This document shows, in pieces, positions 11,765 through 23,599 of a stretch of 64,000 nucleotides of DNA. Every line of letters begins with the position of its first letter. The stretch's first letter is position 1. This stretch comes from Glossina fuscipes (Eukaryota > Arthropoda > Insecta > Diptera > Glossinidae): positions 112,002 to 176,001 of the forward strand of contig NW_023998487.1 of the NCBI RefSeq assembly GCF_014805625.2, in the 5' to 3' direction. The translations under genes and the position numbers were made by a program. A model generated the notes under the pieces. That model was given only the letters and a program-made list of their open reading frames with translations, was not told the origin of the DNA and did not search any database.

Positions 11765-12300
11765 CCTTACAATCTTGATCAGAGTGAAATTCTCAATACA
11801 TTTAGCCATATCCTTCCAGCCCCGTGCATGTGTACCTTGAATTCTCTCTTGGTCAGCGTGGAATTTACAATAGTTTTAGCCATGTCTATCCGCTGTTCTT
11901 CTTCGCTTTCGGTGCGAAGAGAGCATTTGCTTTTATTATCAAATCCTGAAGCGGTTTGTATATGGCCGTCTGCGAAATTTAATTTATTGCCTTCAAATGG
12001 CCAGAAAGTTCTTGTAAACGGGGGTCAAATATGAACCAAATTATTACAAAAACGCCTACGGTACGCTAGAAAACTGAGAGCGATTTTTGGCTCATTATTC
12101 ATAAAGTACAAACTACTACTACAACGACAACAAACAAAAACCTTACACGCGATTTTAACCGAATTTTCCATACCCTATATTTTAACAAAAAAAAATCAAG
12201 CCTCAAATTATTACAAAAACCTCTACAGTAGGCTACAAAACTGAGGACGCTTCTTTTTCCTGGGTTTTGTGCTCTTTATTAATAAGCTACAACAGATACC
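11765..12300 (+). repeat. Family A repeat with internally duplicated head and tail (copy A5)
   Basis: Two head blocks lie in tandem about 75 bp apart: CTTGATCAGAGTGAAATTCT at about 11773 and CTTGGTCAGCGTGGAATTTA at about 11848, each followed by a TAGCCAT(A/G)TC(C/T)(T/A)(T/C)C block. Two tail blocks lie about 168 bp apart: AAATTATTACAAAAACGCCT at about 12039 and AAATTATTACAAAAACCTCT at about 12207. The 68-codon frame over 11828-12034 is incidental. Confidence 0.65.
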
Positions 12301-12779
12301 ACAGTAACAGAATCTCGCTTACCCACCACCATTAAAATCTGTGGCGCCCCTTGCTTGCATTTATTGCCATAAAAACGTGATTGGGATAAAGTTTTTCTTC
12401 CATCTTTTGTTTCATTAGAAGGAATTGTGGAGAAAAGATTTTTTACTACGCTGTCACGTCCACCAAAATTAACTTGTCGTGTTCTATTCTCCAAGTTCAT
12501 TTGCGTGATTAACTGTAAAGAAATATTTAGCCGTAAGATCTTCCAAAATTTAATCAGAACCAACGCGCGGTAAGTGTGTAGTGCCCTCTAACAAATTTTG
12601 TTTTGGAATGAACGCATTTTAGGCAGATAATATATCTTCATTTGAAGACGGTATAAAATGATTTTAAACAGTATATTGTTTACCTTGTGACTAATAATAA
12701 TTATAAAATGTCATAAAAGTGAAAAAAGCAAATTAAATTACTTGGACATGGTTAATTTTGCACGTAAGCAGTAAAATTT
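12301..12779. other. Non-coding stretch, no supported feature
   Basis: A 94-codon minus frame at 12279-12563 has an ordinary composition but no motif I can name. It overlaps the tail of the preceding repeat. Confidence 0.3.
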
Positions 12780-13071
12780 TTCGTAAAGTAAATGTGGAAA
12801 ATTTTAGTCTTTTATCTTTCATTATTTGCGATGAATGAACAAAAAACCAAATTTTTTGTTTAGAAAAACGGATTTGCGTTCAGTTTACTCTTCACTGCGG
12901 GCTTGTGCCCTGACCAGTTTGACCCATTTTCAATACAAACCTACATGCAAAACCTCCAATCGTTGCAGAATTTCATACTGATCAAGAATATGTACTTTAT
13001 AGGGTCTCTAAACGTTCCTTTGGCTGCTGCAAACATTATGGTAATATGAGTATACCCCCATCCTTCACTGG
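12780..13071 (-). repeat. Family A repeat (copy A6)
   Basis: On the minus strand it runs from CCAGTGAAGGATGGGGGTAT through the GCAGC/GGAAC head, CTTGATCAGTATGAAATTCT, GAAAATGGGTCAAACTGGTC and the GCAGTGAAGAGTAAAC block. The distal part (12780-12900) matches the same part of the copy at 32.3-32.5 kb, around GTAAAGTAAAT and TGGAAAATTT. Confidence 0.7.
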
Positions 13072-13222
13072 TGATTATGGAATTAAAAATGATTATGGAA
13101 TTAAAAACTATTATAATATTATTATTATTATTATATTATTTTTTTATTATATTATTATTATATTAGTAGTATTTAGTATTATTATTATTCTATTCTATTA
13201 TTCTATTATATATTATTATTAT
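13072..13222. repeat. 18-bp tandem pair and ATT/TAT microsatellite
   Basis: TGATTATGGAATTAAAAA occurs twice in tandem (13072-13107) at the exact edge of copy A6. It is followed by about 110 bp made almost only of ATT, TTAT and ATA units (13109-13222). Confidence 0.8.
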
Positions 13223-14424
13223 CAAGAGTTTTAATTTTGAGAATTAAGTGGCCTTTTTATAAACTTTCATAGTAAAAAAACTTCTAAGCCCCATTGACCT
13301 TAAACGTTGTTTGTTTTCAAACAGTTCTCGTTTTGGATGCTTCCGTCTTCATCGCTTAAATATTTCCACCACTTCACGGAGTTTTGTATCAGTTTTCTTA
13401 GTAAGGTAGGTGCGTCACAATATGCGTACATAGGACGTGGAAAGAGAACATTGCTGTTGTACAATTATTCACACAAAGCTGTCTGTTTCATCCATTCCCC
13501 TCGACCGAGTCTCCGTTTTTTCTTTACACATACATACCGTAGAACTCGATGTACTGCTTGTATGGGCCTGTGGCCGTATTGAACAATTTCAATAAACAAA
13601 CACAACCACGCAATCTTATGTATTTTAACTTGAACACACGCTTCACATTATTGAATGCTTACTTATTCGGCCATCATTACGATTGAAGTGAGTGGTGGGA
13701 TTGTAACGTTTAAACCCATTCGGTGCACAGACACCTTTTCACTATTAGGCAGAAATACTTACTTATGCGAAAGATAAAAAGGTTAAGGTTTATTGTTTAT
13801 AAAACGTTGAGAATTTGTATAATATAAATGGTTTTAACATTACACAAACTTTTCATACACTGCTAAAACCATAAACAAGGAAAGCGCCTTGCCTATTTTG
13901 TCATTCCCTTTGTAATATTCGGGAATGTATTAATCATCCTATGAAGTATTTTTTATTCAACTTCGTCTGAAATGATTTAATCTATAATGTAAATTCATAA
14001 AGATAACAGCGATTTATTGAACTTTTTAAAGTAAAAAACGAAAATTGTCCTGATTTGCCTTTTTATCTGCAGAAAATATCTACCGGCCTAAAATCTACTA
14101 TGTATAATTGCAGATAACCCTTTGAAAATTCCTTCTGAAACTGGATACTTAGTCGGAACAAAAAAATATTTCTCTGCTTGCTTAAGCAAGAGAATGTGCG
14201 ATATTTAAGCCGAGATTGAAATTGTCTCTTTAGCATTCCTTACTCACCTTAGGAAGTCCGCTTGAAGTCCAATCATTTAAGCTACAGTCTATTTGGGCAT
14301 ATCTATCATTATTTACGAGACTTGGTTACGACTTTCGTCTAGAAAAACAAATTTAGTTTCAAATTTTCTTATATCCACTTTAGGATATGTGTCAGAATGA
14401 GTACAAAACTCAAAAAGAAAGCTA
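13223..14424. other. Non-coding stretch, no supported feature
   Basis: No coding frame with a motif. A 14-bp perfect palindrome CTTGCTTAAGCAAG lies near 14177-14190; such short palindromes are common. Confidence 0.35.
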
Positions 14425-14575
14425 TAGTGTATACTCTTTTTGTTGGTATGGTTGCAACGTCACAAAAAGATGATTCAGATATCTCTTGATTAGCGTGAAA
14501 TTCTGAACCAATTTCCCCATGTGTGTCCGTCTGTGTAGATGTGCGTCGTTGATTCTCTCTTGTATATAAATTTTA
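14425..14575 (+). repeat. Family A repeat, head part (copy A7)
   Basis: TATACTCTTTTTGTTGGTAT, GGTTGCAACG, CTTGATTAGCGTGAAATTCT, GAACCAATTTCCCCATGTGT and GTCCGTCTGTG occur in the family order. The copy ends in a T-rich, poly-A interrupted stretch. Confidence 0.6.
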
Positions 14576-14827
14576 TAAGCTTTTTTTTAAAAATATCTTC
14601 CACCTTTCAGTTCAGTAAATTAAAAGATTATTTTAAAAAAAATTTTTGTATTCTTTGTCGTACTCGTTATTCTCTAATTACAATGGAGGGAAAATTGTAT
14701 GTATTTTTTATTCTAAGAATGAAAATAGGCAACCACGTGCATCATATAAGGTAAAGTCTAAAAATTTTATTCTATTCTTTAAGTAGATAATTGATCGTTC
14801 GGGGATTTATAATTAATATCATTTCAT

Positions 14828-15360
14828 TTTAAATTTATTTATTAAGTAAGTACAGGGCCAAAGGCCTTATGATTCAATTACATAGATACAAATCACGTGT
14901 CAAAAGAAACTATAACATAAATGAGTCAGCTAGATGCCTGTTAATATAAACATTTTGGTCCATAAATTCCATAGTCAGCAAAATCGACAAGCAAAAAAAT
15001 ATACATTATAAATTGATTATTAATAATTATTTGGTCTTAATTAATTATAACTATAATTAATAATTAATTGGTCAATTTTCTTCTAAACACATTCAAAGAA
15101 ACATCGAAAAAGTACAGGCTCAGTGGTAAGGCATTGCAACATCTAGCAACACGAACGGTAAACACAAACTTTGTATTAATATGGAAGGGTTTCCGTTCGA
15201 TATAGAGAACTGCAGTCATTCTATTAGAAGTCTTGGGCATTGACATTGACTGACGTCGTAGAGGTAGATAAGCAACCTGCATTTTAGATAATCCGGAAAG
15301 GAAAGTTTTAAAAAAGCTTGAACGAAAGAGGAGATATGGTCCCGAAGTTTCGCGTAACAT
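14828..15360 (-). mobile_element. LINE 3' end, minus strand (C-terminal ORF2 tail plus 3' UTR)
   Basis: On the minus strand the frame ending at 15064 reads ...VRVARCCNALPLSLYFFDVS then LNVFRRKL and a stop. This resembles the C-terminal tail of Jockey/CR1-like ORF2, where a conserved R-C/N pattern precedes F(D/N)VS(L/R)..F+R+. About 200 bp further the sequence reads AAGGCCTTTGGCCCTGTACT and then a short (TAAA) run at 14828-14845, as expected for a LINE 3' terminus. The family differs from that of the 8.4 kb element. The upstream boundary is unclear: sequence up to about 15690 may belong to it. Confidence 0.5.
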
Positions 15361-17167
15361 GCAGTAGCGAATGCATGATAGTGTATATAACCCGTAGAGG
15401 CAAATATAGATTTAGATTATTTAATTTTCGGAGCGTTAAACAAACAAACTTTAGCAGAGACTTTGTCAATTTGGAGGCTGAAGATGAGTTTCTGATCGAG
15501 GGTTCCACAAGATATTGCATTGAATCTGAATTTGAATTAGTACTCTTTCGAATGGAAAGTGCCCTCTTTGATATTCATTTTGCAGGCAATCGAAAACTTC
15601 CATTCATGGATTCGTTAATTGTGGCTAGTAGAGCAAATCCTGTAATATTGAAACTTTTTTCTGGCACAGTCCATATTTCTATGTTTCAATAGTTTAACTG
15701 TCCATGTGAGCTTTGAGTGTTGTAGAAGAACACTTGTCTACGCATTAACTTATGATGGTCTATAAGAAAACCTTGAACCAAGCAGACTAAGGATCGACAT
15801 TTAACATAAAAAGGAGAAAGTAGAAATGTACTACATCCCGCTCCGACCTAATTATTCGAAGGTCCAATCACTAATTTTCTTTTTTCAAGTCGAAACATAT
15901 CGAACGGAATATCTGTGCTCTTGTCATAAGTTCGTTTTGGTAGTTGGCCAGAAAACTTGTACCAGTCTAACAGATGGTCTTTCATTTGCTTAGTACAGTT
16001 AATTTTAAGGTACTTGAGTTTAGTTCATTTTATTTACATTTTCCTTGGTTATCTCTTTTTTACAGCGAACATATACTTTGATGTGTCAAATATATATATG
16101 TACATGCCATTTTCATCAACGTTAATTTATAAAATATGTACTTTCAACAGAGAAAAATAAAAAGCATCCCTTCAAGATCATGTCTTAATAGATGTTTAAT
16201 CAAGAATTACTTCAGCTAACTGCGTTTTAACGTTTTGTTTGTAAATATTTTAAAGGGAAGTTTCTTTTATAGTCAATCTATACAATAATATTTTTGTTGC
16301 AACAAAGAACACTTATTTTAGTTAAATGAACAAAAGAAAATATTGCAAGGATCTAACTGCATGAAATTAAAAAAAAAAATAAATGTAAAGCTTACAGTTC
16401 TTTCCAAAAATTTCATAAACATTGTTTTCCAGATGATTACTTTATTTAATGTTTATAAACGATGGTTTATTTTGCGCTTTATAGAACTTTTTGCATTGTT
16501 TACGCCGCAGGCCTTTTTTTATTTGTAAGAATACTTTCTTCTTGCTAACTTCGTTATGCCTATACTTCCATAAAAAAAATTTTCTTTAATGAACAAGTTA
16601 ATAGCTTTTGTTTCGCTTACTACTAAATGCAAGTCAAATTTTGTTTTAAGCGATCCTTATTGTTTTGCGAACTACTTTCTTTTTTATTGGCATTACAATT
16701 TTGCATCTTCTTATAAACTGGCTGCAAGAGTATTTGAAGTTTGCGATTATTAAAAAATTAAACTTATTTTGCTTCTCTTCTTTACAATTTGCTTATATCC
16801 ATTATTTTTAGCGTTTAACCTAATTCGGGACGAGCTTTATAAATTTATTGATATATGAATTTGTGTGGACGTACCTCTTTAGTATAGCACGATAAGTGTG
16901 ACAAAAGTCGTAAACATTTTCCGATAACATTAATATGCAAATTTATTTATCTTTTTCAAAAGATTAGAATTGCTTGCGGGAATATAAGGCAAGAAATCAT
17001 AAATAACCTCCACATAATGTTGACGTTACGATGGTATTAGGCTTAATATCGAGAGGAATATTCACATATTCTTTAAAGTGTTTAGAAAAGCGATTGAAAT
17101 TTAACGTAAAAACTTTGCAATGGCCATCAATTTACCTTATGGGCTCTTTGAACTTTGCTTCGCAGCG
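15361..17167. other. No confidently assigned feature
   Basis: A 124-codon plus frame at 15318-15692 overlaps the minus LINE region and is most likely antisense to its decayed RT. From 15700 to 17167 nothing was recognised. Confidence 0.35.
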
Positions 17168-17297
17168 AACATGCTTCAATCCAATCAAAATCTGATGCTG
17201 ATCAAGAATATATACGCTTTGTGGGGTCTCTGAAGCTTCCGGTCGTTGCAAACAAAAACGAAAAAATAAATATATCCCTCGTCTTTCGGAGATAGGT
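17168..17297 (-). repeat. Family A repeat, head part (copy A8)
   Basis: The minus strand reads GGATATATTTATT, GTTTGCAACGACCGGAAGCT, TTCAGAGACCCCACAAAGCG, TATATATTCTTGATCAGCAT and CAGATTTTGATTGGATTGAA, the head blocks in order, then stops before the CATGTCCGTC block is complete. Confidence 0.7.
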
Positions 17298-18369
17298 CAT
17301 AAAATATAATCAAAATTTTTATATGGGAAAGAAAAAAATGGGAACAGAATCAATGATGACGAAAGCAAAAGTAATGTTGTAAGGTAATAAGTTTTTCTTT
17401 AGAAATAATTTTTGAATTAAATTTTATGAGTTATTTTAAATTCGAAAAGTATTTCTTGTTGATGGAATTGCTTCAGAAACAAATATTAATTATAATATCG
17501 GGCAGCTTCACATAAATATTTATATATTCACTTATAAAAGGTTGCTGCGCCTTCTCAATCAAATTTTCCTTGTGGAGCAAATAACATCGGATATTAGTAA
17601 CTATTTCCCCGCTTGAATGCAAAGTATGATATGTATTCCTGTGTGTTCCATGTCCTCTTTATTTAACACTTTAATATGTGCACACACATACATGCTTCCC
17701 TTTCATGCTACATTGCTTTGTACGGCTTTTGACATAGTTATCTAAACGAAAATTAACAAAATCTATGGCCATGAATAACGTGAAGAGGATTGAGCAACAA
17801 AAAATTCTGAACAATTGCGCTTTTAAGACGACGAATTCAGTTCTATAATCAGAGCATAGCTGTATTCCCGTCATAAAGTTTAAGTGCCAAGCGGACATCA
17901 AGTTAGTATATCTTTAAATTGGTTTAAAATTTATAATTTGGAAATTAGGCTGCAGGAGAGAAGAATTCTGATCTACAGAGTTGAGATGATAATTTCACTG
18001 TATTTCCAATAGGTAGCCGTTTTTTCTTTCTGTACCCATGGAGTTGTTCGTCTTTTTGGTGTAGCACATTGCTACGACGCAGAAATATCCTGCGACTGTT
18101 ATTGTCCTTTAACCTCTTTCGTTGTACAAAATGTTAGCCTTTCCATTACCTTCCGAATATATAGATATTGTCCTTTCCCAATTGTGACAACCACGTGTAT
18201 TAGCAGAGGGATTCCGTCAATCTGTGCTTAACTTCTGCATAAAAAAGATAATAATAAAATTGGCTCTTTTATATACACGCGATGCGCATTACTCCTTTGA
18301 CAGGCTTCGACATGAAAGAACAAAGCAAAGTAAAATGGTATTAATGTAAGTAACGTGCCACTTCATACA
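17298..18369. other. Non-coding stretch, no supported feature
   Basis: The minus frame 17671-17901 has no motif. No repeat recognised. Confidence 0.35.
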
Positions 18370-18450
18370 TCGGAAATTCTTGCACGCAGGTTGGTATTGA
18401 AAATCGGTCGAATCGGTCAAAGGACACGCCTACAATATGCAGCATAAGTT
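18370..18450 (+). repeat. Family A repeat, middle fragment (copy A9)
   Basis: TTCTTGCACGCAGGTTGGTA, GAAAATCGGTCGAATCGGTC and the ACACGCCTACAATATGCAG block match the centre of family A. Confidence 0.6.
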
Positions 18451-18926
18451 CATGATAGGAGATTCGATATTGTCGGCGACGGCGTAAAGCCACAACATCA
18501 ATGCAAGAATTGTATTCGATGTTTTACCAAAGAGTTCTCAAAAAGGTGTGTCACATGAGGATTGCAAGTTGGGGCTTTTTTAGAATTTACTATCAAATAT
18601 TTTATCTCATCACAGTATATAATTTTAGAGTAACATTGTTCAATGGTAATATTCTTTTTCCACAAAAGGAACGCCTTGTACGACTTAAAGCTGAATAGAT
18701 CAATGTTTCAATATTCCTGCATGATTTGCATAGACTACTTTAATAGGTATTACTAATGTGTTACCGCTTTATATTCATGTAGGAGGAGGAGAAATGCAAT
18801 TCTGGATTTTGTTTGAATTTATTAATATCCAACGGCAATTATTAAATGGTTTTTGATCACACTTGCCGATATCCTGAAAATCTGTAATTTTAAAATCCCC
18901 TACGCGATTCTCTCGCTGTAGATGAG
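18451..18926. other. Non-coding spacer between two family A copies
   Basis: No coding frame or repeat was recognised between copies A9 and A10. Confidence 0.3.
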
Positions 18927-19160
18927 TTTTGTATACCCACCACCGAAAGACGGAGGTGTGCCCATTTTGCCGTAATGTTTGCAACGCGCGAAAGGAAGTT
19001 TCAGAAACCCGTCGTCTGGGTTTCTGTTTGGTGTATGTTGTTGACACTTCTTCTCGTCACAAAAATGAAGTTATCGACCTTAAATTTAATAGAAACATTG
19101 GAATATTTTTGCATGAAGCAAAAAATTTGAGGGTTTTGCTTATTACTCACATATTATAAA
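18927..19160 (+). repeat. Family A repeat with internal deletion (copy A10)
   Basis: The head (ATACCCACCACCGAAAGACG, GTAATGTTTGCAACGCGCG, GAAGTTTCAGAAACCC) passes directly into CACAAAAATGAAGTTATCGA and the tail GTTTTGCTTATTACTCACAT. The CATGTCCGTC block and the GGTCAAATTGG block are deleted. Confidence 0.65.
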
Positions 19161-20369
19161 AAATAGAAGGCTGAAATATTCCATATTTACTTTATGAAGC
19201 ACTCTACTATTTACGTGCAAAAGTGAAAGATACCCACAGGATGTTATAAGCGATTAATTTTTTTTTTTTTAAGATCTCATGCCTATTAGTCATAAGGTAA
19301 ACAAGGCAGAATATTTAGAATTATTTTGTACATTCCTGAAATTAAGATATATTATCTGCTTAAAAACGCGTTAATTCTAAAATCAACATGGTGAATAACA
19401 TGACGTGGCGGATTAATTTTTATGTTAACTCAAGCTATGTATTTTAATTCTAAATTAATTATGGTCGACGTCACGACCTTTTGTTGACTAAAAGGTAGAA
19501 AACAAATCTTATCCCATTTCTTCTGCCATTCTTTTTATGACAATAAATAAGGGCATGGGGCCCTAAAGATTTTAATCGTGGTGCGTGTGCGAGATACGGT
19601 CCCAAGCAAATCTAACTTTCTTATTTTTTTTTCTTACTTTGCTTTAATAGACCCTTCGAAGTTTATCGGAAGAAAGTTGATTACCCGAAAGAAACCTTTT
19701 TCTCGGAAATTTCGAGTCCTTTCCCGCTTCGAAAATGCTGATCGTTTCGAATGAATCCAAATAAAATGGTGTGGCGGTCTCTTACCTCGTGTTTTCTAAC
19801 ATTTCTAATATTGTACACTAAAAGATGCCTTTACAAGGAGTTCAGTGAGTGAGTGCTCATTTATAACAATTTCCAAACAAAAATATGTAGCTCTACTGAG
19901 GCGAATGTTAAATGGATATGAAACTGAGGGGGATGGAACCGTGCATATACTGTAGTTATTTATTTTATATTGTAATTGATTACAAATTTTTTGAAGCTGT
20001 TTTGCTATTGTACTATACGTCAAGCACAGTGGTTTTAATTGAGGCAGTGGGTGCAGCATGCAGTAGCACATCAAAGCCTTCCTGGAAAAGAATTTGGAAG
20101 GAGCAGAGTAATCGTAAAAATTAATAAGAAATCGGTTATAATAAAAAAACATTTGTATTTCAAAACAGTATGTAACACGATTCCAAATATTTTCATTCTT
20201 TTCGTTCGAATTTTCTACAATATCTTCAACACTCCTCAGTGAATCATAAAGGATATTGTTGATAACTTAATATGCAATTTACTTGTTAACAAAAGATTGC
20301 CTCGTTTTAGTCGAAAATTGAGCTTTTACGCTCTACACCGCGTGTGCACTGTGTGTATATTAAGTGTGT
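19161..20369. other. Non-coding stretch, no supported feature
   Basis: Frames on both strands over 19805-20242 shadow each other and show no domain. No repeat identified. Confidence 0.35.
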
Positions 20370-20640
20370 GTGGATGTATGCAACCAGAATTTAGGATAGA
20401 CCCAACTTTCTATATCGATTTAAGCTTGTCTATTCCTCTATCCGTTCAACTTACAGGCCGGAGTTTTGCGAACATGTTGATCAAATTTGGTACACTGACG
20501 TGTTTTGGTCGAAGGACGAACTTTATTGAAAATTATTCGTTCGAACACCATGTCTTATTTTGAAAAGCCGTTAGATGAATGGCTACATTAAGCGAAACGA
20601 TGGTGGATGTTGTGCGGTGGTACGTGTTTCACTACAACGC
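20370..20640 (+). repeat. Dispersed repeat of a second type (family C), single copy here
   Basis: A TATCGATTTAAGCTTGTC / CTATCCGTTCAACTTACAGG stretch resembles the CATGTCCGTCC block of family A. The following GGAGTTTTGCGAACATGTTG and ACGTGTTTTGGTCGAAGGAC are not in family A. The style is that of fly intergenic repeats, but only one copy is in the window, so repeat status is inferred. Confidence 0.35.
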
Positions 20641-21351
20641 TTTTACTTGTTAGTTTCTTTGAAATTCATAACGCCTATTTTACAAATCGTAATAGGTAAA
20701 GAATTATAGATTCTGCGACCCTTTTGTAGTTTCGTATTCACATCAGCTATACGAGAGTCAAGGCCCCTTAAGAAGAACGTGCCGCGTGGAATGGCTCCAA
20801 AATGGCCACATTTCAGTATTTTTAAAGAATAATTTCATTTTCAATACCCGAATAAACACTTAATAACTTTTTGCGTATTATTTTACTAATATTAAAATGT
20901 CAAAATGTCAAAAAAAGAAAAATTCGAAATAGATGCTTTTTTTAGTTAACTGGCCTGATGTCAAGCAGATGTAAGTAAACAATTTTTTTTTTCCTTTGAA
21001 GTAAGGTTAGGACGTTTTATTATCTTTCCAAGTCTTCGCTTCAAAATCCTTACATTGAACAAAGCAAAAAATTACTGAAAATATTCATGTTATTTAAATT
21101 TTTTTAACATCAATATATTAACATTTGTTTTCACTTACTGTAATTGTTGCTGAAATATTTAGTTAATATTTCTTTTCCACGACCTTTGTAACAATTTTGT
21201 GTTTGATATAAATTCTATAGTTTCTCTGTCGTCAAAGCAACTTGCTTCGGCAAATAAAACAACAAATGACAAAAGCTGTAATCTAAGAGACGAACAAAAG
21301 TGGACAGGGTACTAACACGCCAGAAATTTGATTTTCTTTGTACTACACAAA
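20641..21351. other. Non-coding stretch, no supported feature
   Basis: Nothing coding or repetitive recognised up to the target duplication of the SINE. Confidence 0.35.
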
Positions 21352-21363
21352 ATAAAATAAATA

Positions 21364-21541
21364 TTATTATTATTATTATTATAAATTTAGCCCGAGAATA
21401 AATTCTACAACTAAAGTCTTAAAGCACTAGCATCAAAGGCTTTCGGCTTTTATTAAAAACTCTACCGCACTTGAGAGATTTGAACCCACGACCATTGAGT
21501 TGCTAGTCGAGACTCTTGCCTACTCGGCCACTCAGGCGGAT
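21364..21541 (-). mobile_element. tRNA-derived SINE, complete copy with candidate 12-bp target duplication
   Basis: On the minus strand the element starts at 21541 with a tRNA-like head. An A-box-like TGAGTGGCCGAGTAGG is followed about 35 nt later by a B-box-like GGTTCAAATC. A short body follows (GCCGAAAGCCTTTGATGCTA ... ATTTATTCTCGGGCTAAATT), then a tail of ATA/AAT triplets (21364-21383). The stretch ATAAAATAAATA occurs immediately on both sides (21352-21363 and 21542-21553), as expected for a LINE-mobilised insertion, although it is low-complexity sequence. A second, diverged copy lies at 59400-59603 with the same head, body and tail order. Pol III internal promoters of this kind drive SINE transcription; whether this copy is transcribed is unknown. 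Confidence 0.75.
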
Positions 21542-21553
21542 ATAAAATAAATA

Positions 21554-21834
21554 AGAAAATTCTGTTTGGTTGAAATCAACTCGTTTCTATCCTCCACTTT
21601 TGCCCATGAAATAAGTAAAAAAACAAAGAAATATTTCCATGGATACACGTAGGAACTCTTATTATGGCTCATCTGTGGTTTAGCAGTAATAAATAAAGAA
21701 CGCAGAAAGCGGTTTATCGTGCCTGCAGGCGCGTCCTTTAACCAATTTGTTCCACTTTTCCAAACTTTTCCCTAAACTTGAAAACAATATCTTTATTTTT
21801 GTAGCCTGTAGGATATATAGCACAGATGTTACGT
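21554..21834. other. Spacer, nothing recognised
   Basis: No motif between the SINE and the next family A copy. Confidence 0.3.
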
Positions 21835-21962
21835 ATATTGGCACAGATGAATAGACGAGCGTGCTTAGGCACATTCCAGGTTTGACACTGGTCAAAAATA
21901 TAATCATTTTATAGTCTCTGTAAATCTTTCTTCTGGGCGCTGCAAAGAATTGGTTAAGCAAA
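21835..21962 (-). repeat. Family A repeat, head part (copy A11)
   Basis: The minus strand reads TTTGCAGCGCCCAGAAGAAA, GATTTACAGAGACTATAAAA and a degenerate TTTTTGACCAGTGTCAAACC, then an AAGCACGCTCGTCTATTCAT block in place of the CATGTCCGTCTGTCC block. Confidence 0.6.
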
Positions 21963-22059
21963 TGAAATTCTGGTGCGCTATAATAACGTGCGGGAGTGAC
22001 CGATTGCTTTTGTTTTTCTACAGAATCTATAGAGTCACCCGTATAATATAAACGAAAAT

Positions 22060-22220
22060 TGTTTTAGTGTTATTTGCCTTGGTTTATGAGTAATGACCAA
22101 GAAACTAGCTTTTTTATTGCTTTTGAAAACAAAGGTTTTCTCTTACATGTTACTGTAGGCGTGTGCGTCGACTGATTTAGCCTACTTATTACTGAATGTT
22201 GCAAGGCGTTTGCGTAATAC
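22060..22220 (-). repeat. Family A repeat, tail part (copy A12)
   Basis: The minus strand shows TTGCAACATTCAGTAATAAG, CACACGCCTACAGTAACATG, a run of Lys-type AAA triplets, and the tail GGTCATTACTCATAAACC. It lies upstream of copy A11 on the same strand but the two are separate fragments. Confidence 0.55.
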
Positions 22221-23054
22221 CATTGCGTTTCGCGTAGTACAATTTTGTTCGCACTTTCATCATAAACTCACAAAAATTACATCACGTTGCCATATAAAAG
22301 CTTTCTTGCCATGAAAGCCTCTGTGCGGGAAGGGATCTAATAACATATTTATATTCTGGAAATATAATACGGCAAACTTAGAAGGCAGATCATTTTCAGA
22401 TATTGAAGGTATGGTCTCATAGTTTTTTCGAAACGTCGCTTTGTACTTGGTATCTCATTTTTGGTAAAATTGATCCAAGCTCTTTTGAATGAAATCTACA
22501 TTAATGATCCCCTGCGATTCTATCGAAGTTATCAATTGTTAAAGCTTAGTCAACGTAAAAGCAATTATCAACTTTTTACCCCCTCAAGGTTCTTGTCTAT
22601 AATTTAAACAACGTTCACAAACTAATCAATATATCTGTCTCTATAATTAGTGTACCATCCACTCTTCTAAGAGCTCGTACATTGTCATGCCTTCTTGATA
22701 ATCACCAATAAATGGGAGAGTGATCTACTTGTGAGCGCTGTGTTAATAAAGTCTCAAAACTTGCTGTAAAGAGCCACAATGCTACTAAAGTTTTGTTTAC
22801 TTTCATTTTATAGAAACATGCGTTTAAAGATGTACCATTAACTACTTTGAGTTAAATTTTCTGTGGTTGGAATGTTGCGTTATTGCTGTCTCTTTAGTTT
22901 TTAATTAATAGCCTAATTCAGCTGATATGCAAGTAGTTTAATTGGAAAAATGGATACATATTATAAATAAATAAATAAATATTATAAAAATTGTTCACAT
23001 TCATCTACTAAGCTAGGATACTACTTTTATCGATATTTGCCAAGAAATATTAAT
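22221..23054. other. Unassigned; one (TAAA)4 run
   Basis: ATAAATAAATAAATA at 22967-22981 resembles a LINE 3' tail, but I found no convincing RT coding sequence upstream, so I do not call an element. Confidence 0.3.
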
Positions 23055-23320
23055 AGATTTTTATATCTTACACCACTTGCGGTACAAGTAATTTTATATT
23101 TACTGGAATGAATGTAACTCAAAAGTACTTAAAATAGGCCTATCTGTTTTTCCTACCAATCAGTTCAGGGTCATTTTCTATATCGATTAAAACCTGTCTC
23201 TCCTTTAATGTATTTTAGGTTTAACCTATAAATCGAAACTTTTCAAATATTTTGCGAAATTTGAAAACGGGTTAGATCAGAACGTTTTTACGACCAACCT
23301 TCAACGCCTTACATTATAGA
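23055..23320 (+). repeat. Dispersed repeat, family B copy 1
   Basis: TACACCACTTGCGGTACAAG at 23069-23088 matches the tag of the longer copy at 39.24 kb (ACACCACTTGTGGTACAGGG). The following sequence (AAATCGAAACTTTTCAAATA...) is only loosely comparable, so the extent is approximate. Confidence 0.35.
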
Positions 23321-23599
23321 ACCGTTATAGAACACAAAATTGCGTTGTTCCACGCTTATCGGATCAGATGGTTCAATTTTTACTTTACTTACTGAAAGTC
23401 GGTAGTAGTTATACGGCAAAAAGTGTAATTTTTAATAGTTTAATAATTTAATTTATATAATATAATATATTAATAATTATAATAACACATATACGTATAC
23501 ATATAATAAAAATTGGTCCGATTTGTAAAATCCTATTTTCCGATCTACGTTTTTTTTGTATTCATTAGATTAGGAGACGTACATATATATATTATATAT

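Noticed and set aside
15318..15692. 124-codon plus-strand frame
   Set aside because: It overlaps, on the opposite strand, the minus-strand LINE C-terminal region and shows no motif of its own.
21480..21541. tRNA gene on the minus strand
   Set aside because: The A-box and B-box are tRNA-like, but there is no full cloverleaf, and the same unit with body and tail recurs at 59.5 kb, which makes it a SINE.
22430..22985. Possible LINE 3' end before the (TAAA)4 run at 22967-22981
   Set aside because: Translations in all plus frames gave no RT or C-terminal motif; the tail alone is weak evidence.
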